A stretch of DNA of 64,000 nt from Lentibacillus halodurans (GCF_900112045.1 NZ_FOJW01000001.1:248001-312000); one strand, 5' to 3'; shown: positions 53,450 to 62,430, numbered from the stretch's first letter. Notes: generated from the sequence alone by a model not told the origin. A program made the numbers and translations.

Positions 53450-54715
53450 ATGGACACCACGATAATGGAAGCTGTTCACCTAATGGAATCAAAGCAATCC
53501 GACAAGGCAATATCACTGCTTGAAGATTATTTGCCAAAAGCAGATGATGAGGAAAAATTCACCATTGCAGAATTATTCATTCAATGGGGTTTCTTAGCTG
53601 AGGCAGCTGATATTTTACAGGAATTGATACATCGGTTTCCAAATGAAAGTGAAATAAAAATTATGCTCGCAGATGTGTATATTGAACAGGACAATGATGA
53701 AGAAGCCATTAATTTATTGAATGAAATCGGAGAAGAAGACCCCGATTATGTACAAGCACTCATGCAGCTGGCAGATCTTTATCAGGTACAAGGGTTATTT
53801 GAAGTAGCGGAACAAAAATTATTGGCCGCCAAACATTATGAGCCAAATGAACCCATTATCAATTTTGCACTGGGAGAACTGCTGTTTTCGAATGGGGACT
53901 ACCGTGAGGCCATCACATACTATGAAAAAATACTCGCTGTTGCAAAAGAAATAGCGAATGTATCAATTAACGACCGGCTGGCTGAGGCATATGCAGCATC
54001 CGGGGAATATGAAACAGCACTCGAAACATATCAGGACATTGACAGTGAAGATCCGGACACCCTGTTCAAATATGGTTTTACAGCCATGCATGCAGGCCGC
54101 CGAGATATAGCCATCCAAGCCTGGAAGCATGTAATTGAGCAAGATATGTATTATCATACAGCGTATTATCAATTGGCAAAAGCCTATGAGGATGAAGACA
54201 TGATGAACGAGGCTTACGATACGGCCAAACAGGGTATTCAAGTGGATGAATTCAATAAAGAACTTTACTTTTTTGCAGGATCAATGGCTCACCAGCTAGG
54301 CAAAGAGGATGAAAGTGAAAAGTGGGTGAGGGAAGCAGTCACACTTGACCCCGATTATAAAGAAGCTGTATTATTTTTGATTGAATTATTTAAACAGCAG
54401 GATAAACAGGATCATATTATCGATCTGATTGCCGATATTCAAAATATGGGAGCCAGTGATCCCCTTTATGAATGGGAGCTAGCCCGCGCGTATAACGAAA
54501 TAGAATCGCTTAATAATGCATTAAAACATTACCAGGAAGCATATAATAGCTTAAACCAGGACAGTGATTTCCTGAAAGAATACGGCTATTTTCTGACAGA
54601 AGAGGGGAGGGTCGATTCAGCTATTCAAATATTTGAAGCATATTTGAGGATACAGCCGCTGGATGCGGATATCGAGGAATATGTAGAGCGGTTAAAGCAT
54701 TCAAGAGAAATATAG
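53450..54715 (+). CDS. ypiA: YpiA, tetratricopeptide-repeat protein
   Basis: 421 residues (B. subtilis 423), chosen ATG at 53450 after AAAGGA. Almost wholly built of about eleven TPR-like helix pairs, for example DDEEAINLLNEIGEEDPDYV and ALKHYQEAYNSLNQD. No signal peptide or membrane segment, strongly acidic. TPR arrays bind proteins; the partner is not known. The order aroE-ypiA-ypiB-ypiF-qcrA is that of B. subtilis. Confidence 0.9.
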   Translation: MDTTIMEAVHLMESKQSDKAISLLEDYLPKADDEEKFTIAELFIQWGFLAEAADILQELIHRFPNESEIKIMLADVYIEQDNDEEAINLLNEIGEEDPDYVQALMQLADLYQVQGLFEVAEQKLLAAKHYEPNEPIINFALGELLFSNGDYREAITYYEKILAVAKEIANVSINDRLAEAYAASGEYETALETYQDIDSEDPDTLFKYGFTAMHAGRRDIAIQAWKHVIEQDMYYHTAYYQLAKAYEDEDMMNEAYDTAKQGIQVDEFNKELYFFAGSMAHQLGKEDESEKWVREAVTLDPDYKEAVLFLIELFKQQDKQDHIIDLIADIQNMGASDPLYEWELARAYNEIESLNNALKHYQEAYNSLNQDSDFLKEYGYFLTEEGRVDSAIQIFEAYLRIQPLDADIEEYVERLKHSREI

Positions 54716-54752
54716 CACATACGAACTATTTTTGGGGAGGTTCGTTGTAAAA

Positions 54753-55316
54753 ATGCAAACGCCTGTTTCTGCCAAAGATAAAAAAAGTTTTATTCAATGG
54801 TTCTTAAATCACTATCAATTAAAAAAGCGGGAAAGCGTATGGATTCTCAATTATATTGTTAACCACCAAAGATTGCTGGATAATGTGCATTTTGTCCGGG
54901 AAGCTAAATTTTGCCCCAGAGGTTTAATCATGACCAGTCACTGTTCAGATGAAGTACCGTTCCGCTTCTATAAAAAACAGCTTGTAACAACAGATGCTGA
55001 AAAGGCTTTTCATGAAATCCGCATGAACCAGCACGACCCATTATATATTCAATTAAATTTTCAAAAATCATACCGAAATATTTTTTATGCGGCAGTACTC
55101 GTAGAAAATCCATTCCTTCCCAATGATTATTTCATAACCAAGAAAGATCAGGATTGGGCAAAATGGTTATTAGAGAAGACCATTTACGATTATCAGCGAA
55201 CATCAATCCGTAAAAAAATAGACCAGGCTCTGGATGAACGGGATCAGGAATCCTTCATTGAATTAACCGGAAGACTGCATAAATTGAATAGCATAAATTC
55301 AAATCAACCTTTCTGA
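54753..55316 (+). CDS. ypiB: YpiB, UPF0302 family
   Basis: 187 residues from the ATG at 54753, 12 bases after GGGGAGG (a rather long spacing; a non-ATG start seven codons earlier is less likely because it lies in that site). The opening KDKKSFIQWFLNHYQLKKRE and the C-terminal IRKKIDQALDERDQESFIEL mark the YpiB/UPF0302 family. Cytosolic, charged, all-helical at both ends. In B. subtilis its gene is in the qcr region; the function is not established. Confidence 0.88.
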   Translation: MQTPVSAKDKKSFIQWFLNHYQLKKRESVWILNYIVNHQRLLDNVHFVREAKFCPRGLIMTSHCSDEVPFRFYKKQLVTTDAEKAFHEIRMNQHDPLYIQLNFQKSYRNIFYAAVLVENPFLPNDYFITKKDQDWAKWLLEKTIYDYQRTSIRKKIDQALDERDQESFIELTGRLHKLNSINSNQPF

Positions 55317-55341
55317 TAAACGTAACAGGTTGATTTTTTTT
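55301..55341 (+). terminator. Terminator after ypiB
   Basis: 10-bp stem AAATCAACCT / AGGTTGATTT, 16-base loop, followed by T's. The left arm overlaps the 3' end of ypiB. Confidence 0.8.
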
Positions 55342-55419
55342 GTGCTGTTGGGATAACATGGAAGCTGATATGAAATTTTTCTTTTCGTGAAGAATAGACA
55401 AAAAGGCAGGTAGTATACT

Positions 55420-55884
55420 ATGAAATGGGTAAAACAGGATTTGCAGCAGTATATTCAGGCAAAAGAATATGTGGACACCATTATTGTACCTTTAATACCT
55501 TTTCAGTTATCGAATGATGCGAGCCTTGAGAAAAATGCCTTTCAACGAGAGGTGTTATCTTTATTCACCCGTGATCTTGAAAAGGAATTAAGCGGCCGTA
55601 TATTACTGTCGCCGGATTATCACTATTTAGCATCAGTTGATAAAGAAACAGAAATAAATCGAATGAATGCATGGATCGATGATATACAATCACAGCCATT
55701 CCAGCATATATTTTTCGTGTCATCCGACTCCGGCTGGAAAAAGGTTGAACAAGGATTAAAGGGAACCCTGATCTGGCTTCCGGCAGCAACGGCAGATTCA
55801 ATGCAGCCGACAGAAATCCAGCCCATTATCCGCAATCAGGTACAACAAGTGAGTGAGCTTATACGGACCTATTGGAAAGGTTAA
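55420..55884 (+). CDS. ypiF: YpiF (DUF2487) protein
   Basis: 154 residues (B. subtilis YpiF 147). MKWVKQDLQQYIQAKEYVDT at the start and IRNQVQQVSELIRTYW at the end fit the family. Soluble, no cofactor motif. It lies directly upstream of qcrABC in bacilli. Function unknown; a link to the cytochrome bc complex is only suggested by position. Start ATG follows AAAGGCAGG. Confidence 0.85.
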   Translation: MKWVKQDLQQYIQAKEYVDTIIVPLIPFQLSNDASLEKNAFQREVLSLFTRDLEKELSGRILLSPDYHYLASVDKETEINRMNAWIDDIQSQPFQHIFFVSSDSGWKKVEQGLKGTLIWLPAATADSMQPTEIQPIIRNQVQQVSELIRTYWKG

Positions 55885-55968
55885 ATAAAATATACATGTA
55901 CTTTTTTCAATGACAATTGTTTTTTTGATACAACTTGATAGCACTTGGAAGGTGCAAATGGATTTATA

Positions 55969-55997
55969 TTGACCCGCTCAACAGATTGCGCTATCAT
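55969..55997 (+). promoter_or_regulatory. Sigma-A promoter for qcrABC
   Basis: TTGACC (55969-55974), 17 bases, TATCAT (55992-55997), 67 bases before the qcrA start. The single mismatches in each box leave room for an activator. Confidence 0.6.
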
Positions 55998-56063
55998 GGT
56001 ATTGTCCTAGTAATCTGATTTTATAAGCTTGTCCGTGAAAAAATGTATAGAGGGGGGAAAATC

Positions 56064-56579
56064 ATGAGTGAAGACAAACAACCAGTATCCCGTCGACAAT
56101 TTTTGAATTATACACTTACCGGTGTAGGAGGATTTATGGCAGCCGGCTTAATGGTTTCACCGTTAAGAATGGCGATTGATCCTGTGCTGCAGCAAGATTC
56201 AGCTGAAGGTGATTTCACCAATGTGCAGCTTGCTGAAGAAGATATTACAAATGAACCACAGCGTGTAGACTGGGAAGTTGATCAAGAGGATGGCTGGTAT
56301 GAATCCACCGTTAGTCAAACCGCATGGGTTTATAAAGATGACAATGGTGAGATCGTTGCACTTTCCCCGATTTGCAAGCACCTGGGCTGTGTTGTTTCAT
56401 GGGAAGGCAGCGAAGAACATCCGGAACGTTTTTACTGCCCGTGCCATGACGGGTTGTATTATAAAGACGGCGAGAATGTTCCGGGAACACCGCCTACAGC
56501 AGGACTGGATATTTATGAGCACAAAATTGAAAACGGAATGTTGTTCCTTGGTAAAGCACAACCGAGAGAGGAGGCGTAA
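56064..56579 (+). CDS. qcrA: Menaquinol:cytochrome c reductase, Rieske iron-sulfur subunit
   Basis: 171 residues from the ATG at 56064 behind AGAGGGGGGA. A twin-arginine SRRQFLNYTL is followed by one membrane anchor (about 18-34). The Rieske 2Fe-2S ligands are C104-x-H106 in CKHLGC and C125-x2-H128 in CPCHDG; C109 and C127 form the stabilising disulfide. It takes electrons from menaquinol in the bc complex. qcrB follows after six bases. Confidence 0.97.
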   Translation: MSEDKQPVSRRQFLNYTLTGVGGFMAAGLMVSPLRMAIDPVLQQDSAEGDFTNVQLAEEDITNEPQRVDWEVDQEDGWYESTVSQTAWVYKDDNGEIVALSPICKHLGCVVSWEGSEEHPERFYCPCHDGLYYKDGENVPGTPPTAGLDIYEHKIENGMLFLGKAQPREEA

Positions 56580-56585
56580 CAAGTA

Positions 56586-57260
56586 ATGCTGCAAAAAATT
56601 TATGACTGGATTGACGAGCGTGTAGATATTACACCTTTATGGCGCGATATTGCAGATCACGAAGTTCCTGAACATGTTAATCCGGCCCATCATTTTTCCG
56701 CATTTGTTTATTGTTTTGGCGGATTGACATTTTTCGTGGTAGTCATTCAAATACTGTCAGGTATGTTTTTGACGATGTATTATGTTCCGGATATTGAAAA
56801 TGCATGGCGTTCTGTTTATTATTTGCAGACTGAAGTTGCGCATGGTCAGATAGTGCGCGGTATGCACCACTGGGGAGCCAGTGTCGTGATTGTAATGCTA
56901 TTGCTACATACTTTACGTGTATTTTTTCAGGGCGCATATAAAAAACCGCGTGAGCTCAACTGGATGGTTGGTGTACTATTATTTTTCACCATTCTCGGTC
57001 TGGGTTTCACAGGTTATTTGCTGCCTTGGGACAATAAAGCATACTTTGCAACAGAAGTTGGTTTGAACATTGCAGAGGATGTTCCAATCATTGGAGAGGA
57101 TATCAAAACATTACTGGCTGGTGATGAAGAAATTGTCGGTGCCCAGACATTGGCCAGATTCTTTGCAATCCATGTTTTCTTCCTGCCTGCTGCATTGTTT
57201 GCTTTACTGGGCGTACACTTTATATTAATTCGTAAACAAGGAATATCCGGACCATTATAA
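56586..57260 (+). CDS. qcrB: Menaquinol:cytochrome c reductase, cytochrome b subunit
   Basis: 224 residues, b6-type with four membrane helices. Haem-binding histidines are visible in MHHWGASVVIVMLLLHTLRV and, on the last helix, in FFAIHVFFLPAALFALLGVH; FTGYLLPWDNKAYFA is the conserved quinol-site loop. The other half of a mitochondrial-type cytochrome b is provided by QcrC. A split arrangement like that of the b6f complex is normal for bacilli. Confidence 0.97.
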   Translation: MLQKIYDWIDERVDITPLWRDIADHEVPEHVNPAHHFSAFVYCFGGLTFFVVVIQILSGMFLTMYYVPDIENAWRSVYYLQTEVAHGQIVRGMHHWGASVVIVMLLLHTLRVFFQGAYKKPRELNWMVGVLLFFTILGLGFTGYLLPWDNKAYFATEVGLNIAEDVPIIGEDIKTLLAGDEEIVGAQTLARFFAIHVFFLPAALFALLGVHFILIRKQGISGPL

Positions 57261-57278
57261 TAAAGAGGAGGTTAAGCT

Positions 57279-58055
57279 GTGCATAAGGGTAAGGGAATGA
57301 AGTTTGTCGGGGATTCGCGAATCTCCGCAGAACGCAAACCGAACATACCAAAGGATTACTCAGAATATCCCGGCAGGACAGAAGCATTTTGGCCCAATTT
57401 CTTATTAAAAGAGTGGCTCGCAGGATCTGTGTTTTTAGTAGGCTTTCTTTGCCTGACACTTGCCCATCCATCTCCGCTTGAAGGAATGGCTGATCCGACC
57501 GATGCCGGTTATATACCTTTGCCGGACTGGTACTTCTTATTCTTATATGAGCTGCTAAAATATGATTTTGCCAGTGGACCATATATTTTATTTGGTATCC
57601 TGATCATCCCTGGTTTGGCATTCGGCGGATTGCTGCTGGCACCTTTTCTTGACAAGGGACCAGGAAGACGTCCTCATCAGCGTCCGGTTGCAGTCGGAAT
57701 GATGCTGATTGCTTTAGTTTCTGTTGTTTGGCTGACATATGAATCTGCATCACATGTAGACTGGGAACAGCGTGCAGAAGCTAATAAACCAGTTCCGCCA
57801 TCAGAACAAGCGGATATTGATACGGAATCTGAAGGATATGCCATATTTGAAAATAATTGTATGAGCTGTCATGGCGAAGACCTTCAAGGAGGAGCCGCCG
57901 GACCGCCGTTAATCGGTATCGACCGTTCTGCGGAAGAAATTAAAGACATTGCCCAGAATGGTATTGGTTCAATGCCGCCGGATCAGTTTACAGGCTCTGA
58001 CGATGAATTGGATCAGCTCGCTGAATTTATTGTTTCGGTGAATGAACAAGAATAA
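57279..58055 (+). CDS. qcrC: Menaquinol:cytochrome c reductase, subunit IV-cytochrome c fusion
   Basis: 258 residues, start GTG at 57279 after AAGAGGAGGT. The N-terminal part (about 40-160) has three helices equal to subunit IV, with PLPDWYFLFLYELLKY. The C-terminal part (about 180-258) is a cytochrome c domain with CMSCH (C194, C197, H198) and an axial Met in GIGSMPP. Haem c would be attached by the ResABC system encoded in this window. Confidence 0.97.
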   Translation: MHKGKGMKFVGDSRISAERKPNIPKDYSEYPGRTEAFWPNFLLKEWLAGSVFLVGFLCLTLAHPSPLEGMADPTDAGYIPLPDWYFLFLYELLKYDFASGPYILFGILIIPGLAFGGLLLAPFLDKGPGRRPHQRPVAVGMMLIALVSVVWLTYESASHVDWEQRAEANKPVPPSEQADIDTESEGYAIFENNCMSCHGEDLQGGAAGPPLIGIDRSAEEIKDIAQNGIGSMPPDQFTGSDDELDQLAEFIVSVNEQE

Positions 58056-58077
58056 TTCAAATGATCATGTCGTTCAA

Positions 58078-58115
58078 AACACCTTTGCCAAACAAAATTG
58101 GTAAAGGTGTTTTTA
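58078..58115 (+). terminator. Terminator of qcrABC
   Basis: 14-bp stem (58078-58091 with 58098-58111, one G-T pair), 6-base loop, then TTTT. Confidence 0.9.
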
Positions 58116-58144
58116 ATACGATTGTATGAGAAGGGACTTTTGCA

Positions 58145-58723
58145 ATGATCAGATACATACTCCTGGATAAACGGTTCTTAGTTTTATTGTTTCTCATTAA
58201 CCTATTAGGCACGATTTACGGTTTTTACTGGTACCGGCATCAACTATCCAGTACACCTGATATATTCCTGCTGTTTGTTCCTGACAGCCCGACAGCTAGT
58301 TTATTTTTTACGGTTTTTTTATTGTTTTTCCTACTCAAAAAGAGCGTTCCTTACATTGAAGCACTTGCCATCATCACGTTATTTAAGTACGGTACTTGGG
58401 CAGTTGTCATGAATCTGCTGACATTATTGATTGAAGGATCTTTGGACTGGACCGGTTACATGCTTATGTTTTCCCATGGTGCAATGGCAATCCAAGGATT
58501 ATTGTATGCACCATTTTATGCGATTAAACTACGGCATATTGTATTCGCTGCCATCTGGACGCTGCACAACGATGTGATTGATTACGTATTTGAACAAATG
58601 CCCGTATATTCATCTTTAACAGTACATATGAATGAAATTGGCTATTTTACGTTTTGGCTGAGCATCGTATCGATATGGATAGGATATATACTGACCATAA
58701 AGCAAAAAAAATCAGTCACTTAA
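58145..58723 (+). CDS. ypjA: YpjA, DUF1405 membrane protein
   Basis: 192 residues (B. subtilis YpjA 185) with about six membrane helices; YGFYWYRHQL, LFVPDSPTASLFFT and NDVIDYVFEQMP are the conserved blocks of DUF1405. It follows qcrC in bacilli. No enzyme motif is seen and the role is unknown. Confidence 0.87.
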   Translation: MIRYILLDKRFLVLLFLINLLGTIYGFYWYRHQLSSTPDIFLLFVPDSPTASLFFTVFLLFFLLKKSVPYIEALAIITLFKYGTWAVVMNLLTLLIEGSLDWTGYMLMFSHGAMAIQGLLYAPFYAIKLRHIVFAAIWTLHNDVIDYVFEQMPVYSSLTVHMNEIGYFTFWLSIVSIWIGYILTIKQKKSVT

Positions 58724-58788
58724 CTTGTTATATATTAAGTATTCCGCACATACATTTAGTGATGAAGATGTTATGTGAGGTGATCACC

Positions 58789-59043
58789 ATGAAATGCACA
58801 AAACATATGCTGATTGCCGTCATCGGGGTATACATATCCTTTCAATTGTCAGCACCTATCATCGCCTCAGCTCAGCAGTATTTGCCAATTGCAGCAACAT
58901 CCAGCGCCAACGTGAATATGACCCCCTTTTATTGGATGGTCGGAATTGTTGGTGGTTCGATAGCCATTACATTAACATATGTCAGCTGGAGAAAATACAG
59001 AGGAGAAAAAAAGAAACAGACGGAGGACGATTCAAATAATTGA
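58789..59043 (+). CDS. Mini-YpjB: signal peptide and C-terminal anchor without central domain
   Basis: 84 residues from the ATG at 58789, five bases after GAGGTGA. A cleavable signal (about 1-27, ending IIASA) is followed by only about 20 residues, then FYWMVGIVGGSIAITLTYVS (one membrane helix) and a basic KYRGEKKK tail. The place between ypjA and ypjC, the signal and the C-terminal helix with WRKYRGE match B. subtilis YpjB (about 264 residues), whose 170-residue central domain is missing here. It is intact as a reading frame, so it may be a real short form. Function unknown. Confidence 0.65.
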   Translation: MKCTKHMLIAVIGVYISFQLSAPIIASAQQYLPIAATSSANVNMTPFYWMVGIVGGSIAITLTYVSWRKYRGEKKKQTEDDSNN

Positions 59044-59110
59044 CTATAAAAGCGTTTTTGACTAAAATTGACGATAAGAAATGTATATAAAAAGTGATGG
59101 AGGAATGAAC

Positions 59111-59797
59111 ATGCTAGGTGGTCTTGGCGGTTATTTAATCTATATTGCGCTTTTGTTGATTATTCCCTTATGGGCACAATCCAAGGTGAAAAAAACGTAT
59201 CATAAATTTTCCAAGAAAGCAACATCATCAGGAATGACAGGTGCTGAAGTGGCACGAAAAATTCTTAATGATAATGGCATCTATGATGTACAGGTTCAGG
59301 AAACTAAAGGAACGCTGTCCGATCATTATAACCCAAGAAAAAAGACAGTAAATCTTTCAAGGGATAATTTCCACGGGCAATCTATGGCATCATCTGCTAT
59401 CGCTGCACATGAGGTGGGGCACGCGATTCAGGATGCGCAGGATTACGCGTTCTTACGGTTTAGACATGCATTGGTGCCAATCGCCAATACCGGTTCCAAC
59501 TTCTCGTTCTTCCTCATATTTGCCGGGATTATTTTTGGTATGAGCCAAATGCTTTTGCTTGGAATCATTTTCATGTCGGCAGCTGTGTTGTTCCAGTTAG
59601 TGACATTGCCGGTTGAATTTGACGCTTCAAACAGAGCAATGGCTCAACTGGTTTCAACAGGCGTTATCCGGAATAACGAAGAACGGGAAACGAAGAAGGT
59701 ATTGAACGCAGCCGCCCTCACATATGTTGCTGCTGCATTGGTGGCTGTTGCTGAATTGGTCCGGTTTATCCTGATTTATGCAGCAAGCAGTGATTAA
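59111..59797 (+). CDS. YugP-family membrane zinc metallopeptidase
   Basis: 228 residues from the ATG at 59111 after GGAGGA (an ATG two codons upstream is possible). Neutral zinc peptidase family (Zn_peptidase_2): AAHEVGHAIQ with HExxH at 100-104, a first helix at about 8-25 and further helices from 118 to 165 and 200-225; FDASNRAM is the third-ligand region. In B. subtilis YugP is encoded elsewhere. The substrate is not known; a membrane quality-control or envelope role is inferred. Confidence 0.87.
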   Translation: MLGGLGGYLIYIALLLIIPLWAQSKVKKTYHKFSKKATSSGMTGAEVARKILNDNGIYDVQVQETKGTLSDHYNPRKKTVNLSRDNFHGQSMASSAIAAHEVGHAIQDAQDYAFLRFRHALVPIANTGSNFSFFLIFAGIIFGMSQMLLLGIIFMSAAVLFQLVTLPVEFDASNRAMAQLVSTGVIRNNEERETKKVLNAAALTYVAAALVAVAELVRFILIYAASSD

Positions 59798-59827
59798 AAT
59801 AGGAATGTAACGTGAGATTATAAACGC

Positions 59828-59858
59828 AGGGGATGACAATACAAATGTCATCCCTTTT
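59828..59858. terminator. Terminator between the zinc peptidase gene and ypjC
   Basis: 11-bp stem AGGGGATGACA / TGTCATCCCTT (one G-T pair), 7-base loop, then TTT. Together with the next hairpin it separates two convergent genes. Confidence 0.8.
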
Positions 59859-59901
59859 ATATTTGGGCTCTACTGACTGTTACAATCAAATAGAGCCAGG
59901 G

Positions 59902-59940
59902 AAAAGTGGCATATTTTTAAAATTCATGATGCCACTTTTG
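59902..59940 (-). terminator. Hairpin downstream of ypjC
   Basis: AAAAGTGGCAT (59903-59913) pairs with ATGCCACTTTT (59929-59939), an 11-bp stem with T's on the minus-strand 3' side. A shorter GGCTCTA/TAGAGCC stem lies just before it (59866-59897). Confidence 0.6.
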
Positions 59941-60004
59941 CTTCCGGCATTCGATTGTAGTTATACAAATAGGTGTATGTACAATGAGCTCAATTGTATT
60001 TCGG

Positions 60005-60874
60005 TCAGTCTATCGGGTTTTTATTTTCATCCAGGGTAAACCCTTCTCCAGCGACGTCATGAACTGAACTCATGGCCACAAATGCATGAGGGTCAATCTT
60101 ATGAATCATATTTTTTAACCGGACAATTTCATTTCTTCCAACAATACAATAAAGCACATCCCGTTTTTCGCCGGTGAAGCTGCCCCGGCCATCTAACACC
60201 GTAACACCCCGATCCATCTCTGTAATGATTGTTTTTGCAATACGATCGCTTTGACCGGATATGATGGTTGCCCCACGTGCTGCATAAGCACCTTCCTGGA
60301 TGAAGTCAATGACTCGTGCGCCTATATATACAGCCAGCAGGGTATACATCCCTTGTACCATGTCCAAATATGCCGCAATGGATGTTGCAATCACAATGAA
60401 ATCAAACAGGAACATAGTTTTTCCCATGCTCCATCCGGCGTATTTATTGACAAGCCTTGCAATAATGTCCACACCGCCTGTTGTACCGCCGTAGCGGAAA
60501 ATCATGCCTAGCCCAACACCAATAAACACACCAGCAAACAAAGCTGCAAGCGTCATATCAGACTGAAGGTCAATAGGGAATGGCTTGATTTGAAAAATAG
60601 CCAGAAACAAAGAGACAGCCATCGTTCCAATAATTGTATAGATGAAGGTATTACGGCCAAGGAACTTCCATCCGATAAAAAACACCGGAACATTGAGGAC
60701 GATATTGGAAACGGCCGGGTCCCACTGCCATAAAAAATATAAAAGCAATGTTATACCAGTAAAACCACCTTCGCCAAGGTTATTCTGCATATTAAAATGA
60801 ACAATGCCAAATGAAAAAATAGCAGAACCAACTAATATAAAAAAGATATTTTTCAGTTTTAATCCGAAAATCAT
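60005..60874 (-). CDS. ypjC: YpjC, YitT-family membrane protein (DUF2179)
   Basis: 289 residues from MIFGLKLKNIFFILVG at 60874, after CGGAGG on the minus strand. Five membrane helices (to about residue 165) with FNMQNNLGEGGFTGITLLL and FRYGGTTGGVDIIARL, then a cytosolic DUF2179 domain with GATIISGQSDRIA and RGVTVLDGRGSFTGEKRDVL. The family is linked to membrane transport or small-molecule sensing, not defined. It sits where YpjC does in B. subtilis, on the opposite strand to its neighbours here. Confidence 0.88.
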   Translation of the reverse strand: MIFGLKLKNIFFILVGSAIFSFGIVHFNMQNNLGEGGFTGITLLLYFLWQWDPAVSNIVLNVPVFFIGWKFLGRNTFIYTIIGTMAVSLFLAIFQIKPFPIDLQSDMTLAALFAGVFIGVGLGMIFRYGGTTGGVDIIARLVNKYAGWSMGKTMFLFDFIVIATSIAAYLDMVQGMYTLLAVYIGARVIDFIQEGAYAARGATIISGQSDRIAKTIITEMDRGVTVLDGRGSFTGEKRDVLYCIVGRNEIVRLKNMIHKIDPHAFVAMSSVHDVAGEGFTLDENKNPID

Positions 60875-60910
60875 CAATAAACCTCCGTTCCACCCAATTA
60901 GATACCTTTT

Positions 60911-60939
60911 ATTATAGACAATTTGCCTGCAAAGGACAA
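60911..60939 (-). promoter_or_regulatory. Sigma-A promoter for ypjC
   Basis: On the minus strand TTGTCC (60939-60934), 17 bases, and a perfect TATAAT (60916-60911), 37 bases from the ypjC start. The tandem repeat begins only six bases upstream of the -35. Confidence 0.65.
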
Positions 60940-60944
60940 TAAAA

Positions 60945-61162
60945 TGAAACTTCATTCAGTGACCACTGAATGTTAGTTGAACAGAATCGGACATTTACGG
61001 GGAGTTAAACCCCGTTTGTCGGGGGATTACTGCCCGTTATATGCGGGATAAAGTGAAACTTCATTCAGTGACCACTGAATGTTAGTTGAACAGAATCGGA
61101 CATTTACGGGGAGTTAAACCCCGTTTGTCGGGGGATTACTGCCCGTTATATGCGGGATAAAG
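60945..61162 (+). repeat. Tandem duplication of a 109-bp repeat unit
   Basis: Two units, 60945-61053 and 61054-61162, are identical at every base. Each starts TGAAACTTCATTCAGTGACC, has a 9-bp hairpin CATTCAGTG/CACTGAATG, the shared block GTTAGTTGAACAGAATCGGA, a second hairpin ACGGGG ... CCCCGT, and ends with CCCG ... CGGG and ATAAAG. No ORF. Relatives lie at 17183 and 45040. Confidence 0.92.
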
Positions 61163-61245
61163 CCAAAAAGTCCAATAATTTGTCAAAATGATCCCTTTTA
61201 GCTAACATAAAAAGAGATTAGATATATAGTAAAGAGGCGATTCAT

Positions 61246-61584
61246 ATGACTGCAGATCAACCAAATTATAGTACGAACGACATTCAGAAAAGAGTTGACA
61301 ACTATATTTCCCAGTTTAAGGAAGGCTATTTTTCACCATTAAGCTTAATGGCCAGGCTCAGTGAAGAAACGGGTGAGTTAGCCCGTGAAGTCAACCATTA
61401 CTATGGTGAAAAGCCAAAAAAAGCTTCTGAAAAATCGAATACTGTAGAAGAGGAACTCGGTGATATCCTCTTTGTTTTGACCTGTTTTGCCAACTCGCTT
61501 AATATTGATCTATCAGAAGCATTCCATACGTCTATCAGCAAGATAGAAACTCGTGACAAAGATCGCTGGACACATAGGGATTAG
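61246..61584 (+). CDS. ypjD: YpjD, MazG-type nucleotide pyrophosphohydrolase
   Basis: 112 residues (B. subtilis 111). MazG-like helices with the metal-binding ARLSEETGELAREV (ExxE) and VEEELGDILFVLTCFAN (ExxD), so it probably hydrolyses a (d)NTP to the monophosphate; the preferred substrate is not known. It lies at the head of ypjD-dapB-mgsA-bshA as in B. subtilis. Start ATG follows AAAGAGGCGA. Confidence 0.93.
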   Translation: MTADQPNYSTNDIQKRVDNYISQFKEGYFSPLSLMARLSEETGELAREVNHYYGEKPKKASEKSNTVEEELGDILFVLTCFANSLNIDLSEAFHTSISKIETRDKDRWTHRD

Positions 61585-61621
61585 AAATGACGAACCAATA
61601 AACGTAACAGGAGGATAAACC

Positions 61622-62419
61622 ATGCAAATCAAAATCATTATAGCAGGTCCGCGTGGTAAAATGGGATCTGAGGCGGTTCAGATGGTAAATCATGAAGATT
61701 CATTCGACCTTGTTGCATGTATTGACAGGCAAAATGGCGGCAGAACATTAAAAGATGTTGAACAGCTTCCGGATTTAGATGTTCCGGTATTTGACGATCC
61801 TGAGCAATGCTTTCAGGAGACAGATGCAGATGTAATAATTGATTTAACCATACCTGATGCCGGATTTGATCACTCAAAGCTGGCTCTTTTGTATGATATA
61901 CGTCCTGTTGTTGGTACATCAGGCTTCTCACAAGAACAAATTGATGCACTGGAAGATTTGTCGATCACACACGGTACCGGATGTATCATAGCACCTAATT
62001 TTGCTGTCGGCGCTGTACTGATGATGCAATTCGCCAAAACGGCAGCAAAATATTTGCCCGATGTTGAAATCATTGAAAAACATCATGATCAAAAACTGGA
62101 CGCGCCTTCTGGTACAGCCGTAAAGACAGCAAACATGATACAGGAATCCAGGGAAAGCAAACAGCAAGGAAATCCAAACGAAAAGGAACTCCTGGATGGT
62201 GCACGGGGGGCTGAAGCAGATGGCATCCACATTCACAGTGTGCGGCTTCCTGGACTTGTCGCGCATCAGGAAATACTTTTCGGCGGTCCCGGTCAAACAT
62301 TAACGATCAGCCATGATTCCTATAACCGTGCATCTTTTATGGAGGGAATTAAACTTTCCGTTCACAAGGTGATGGGGCTAAACAAACTGGTCTATGGATT
62401 GGAAAACATACTTGAATAG
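61622..62419 (+). CDS. dapB: 4-hydroxy-tetrahydrodipicolinate reductase
   Basis: 265 residues (B. subtilis 267). N-terminal nucleotide fold [17 protein letters not shown], the linker TSGFSQEQ, and the substrate motif [19 protein letters not shown]. It reduces the dapA product with NAD(P)H on the way to diaminopimelate, which feeds peptidoglycan, lysine (LysA in this window) and, in sporulation, dipicolinate. AGGAGGA precedes the ATG; mgsA follows after 11 bases. Confidence 0.97.
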   Translation: MQIKIIIAGPRGKMGSEAVQMVNHEDSFDLVACIDRQNGGRTLKDVEQLPDLDVPVFDDPEQCFQETDADVIIDLTIPDAGFDHSKLALLYDIRPVVGTSGFSQEQIDALEDLSITHGTGCIIAPNFAVGAVLMMQFAKTAAKYLPDVEIIEKHHDQKLDAPSGTAVKTANMIQESRESKQQGNPNEKELLDGARGAEADGIHIHSVRLPGLVAHQEILFGGPGQTLTISHDSYNRASFMEGIKLSVHKVMGLNKLVYGLENILE

Positions 62420-62430
62420 GCGGGGATACG

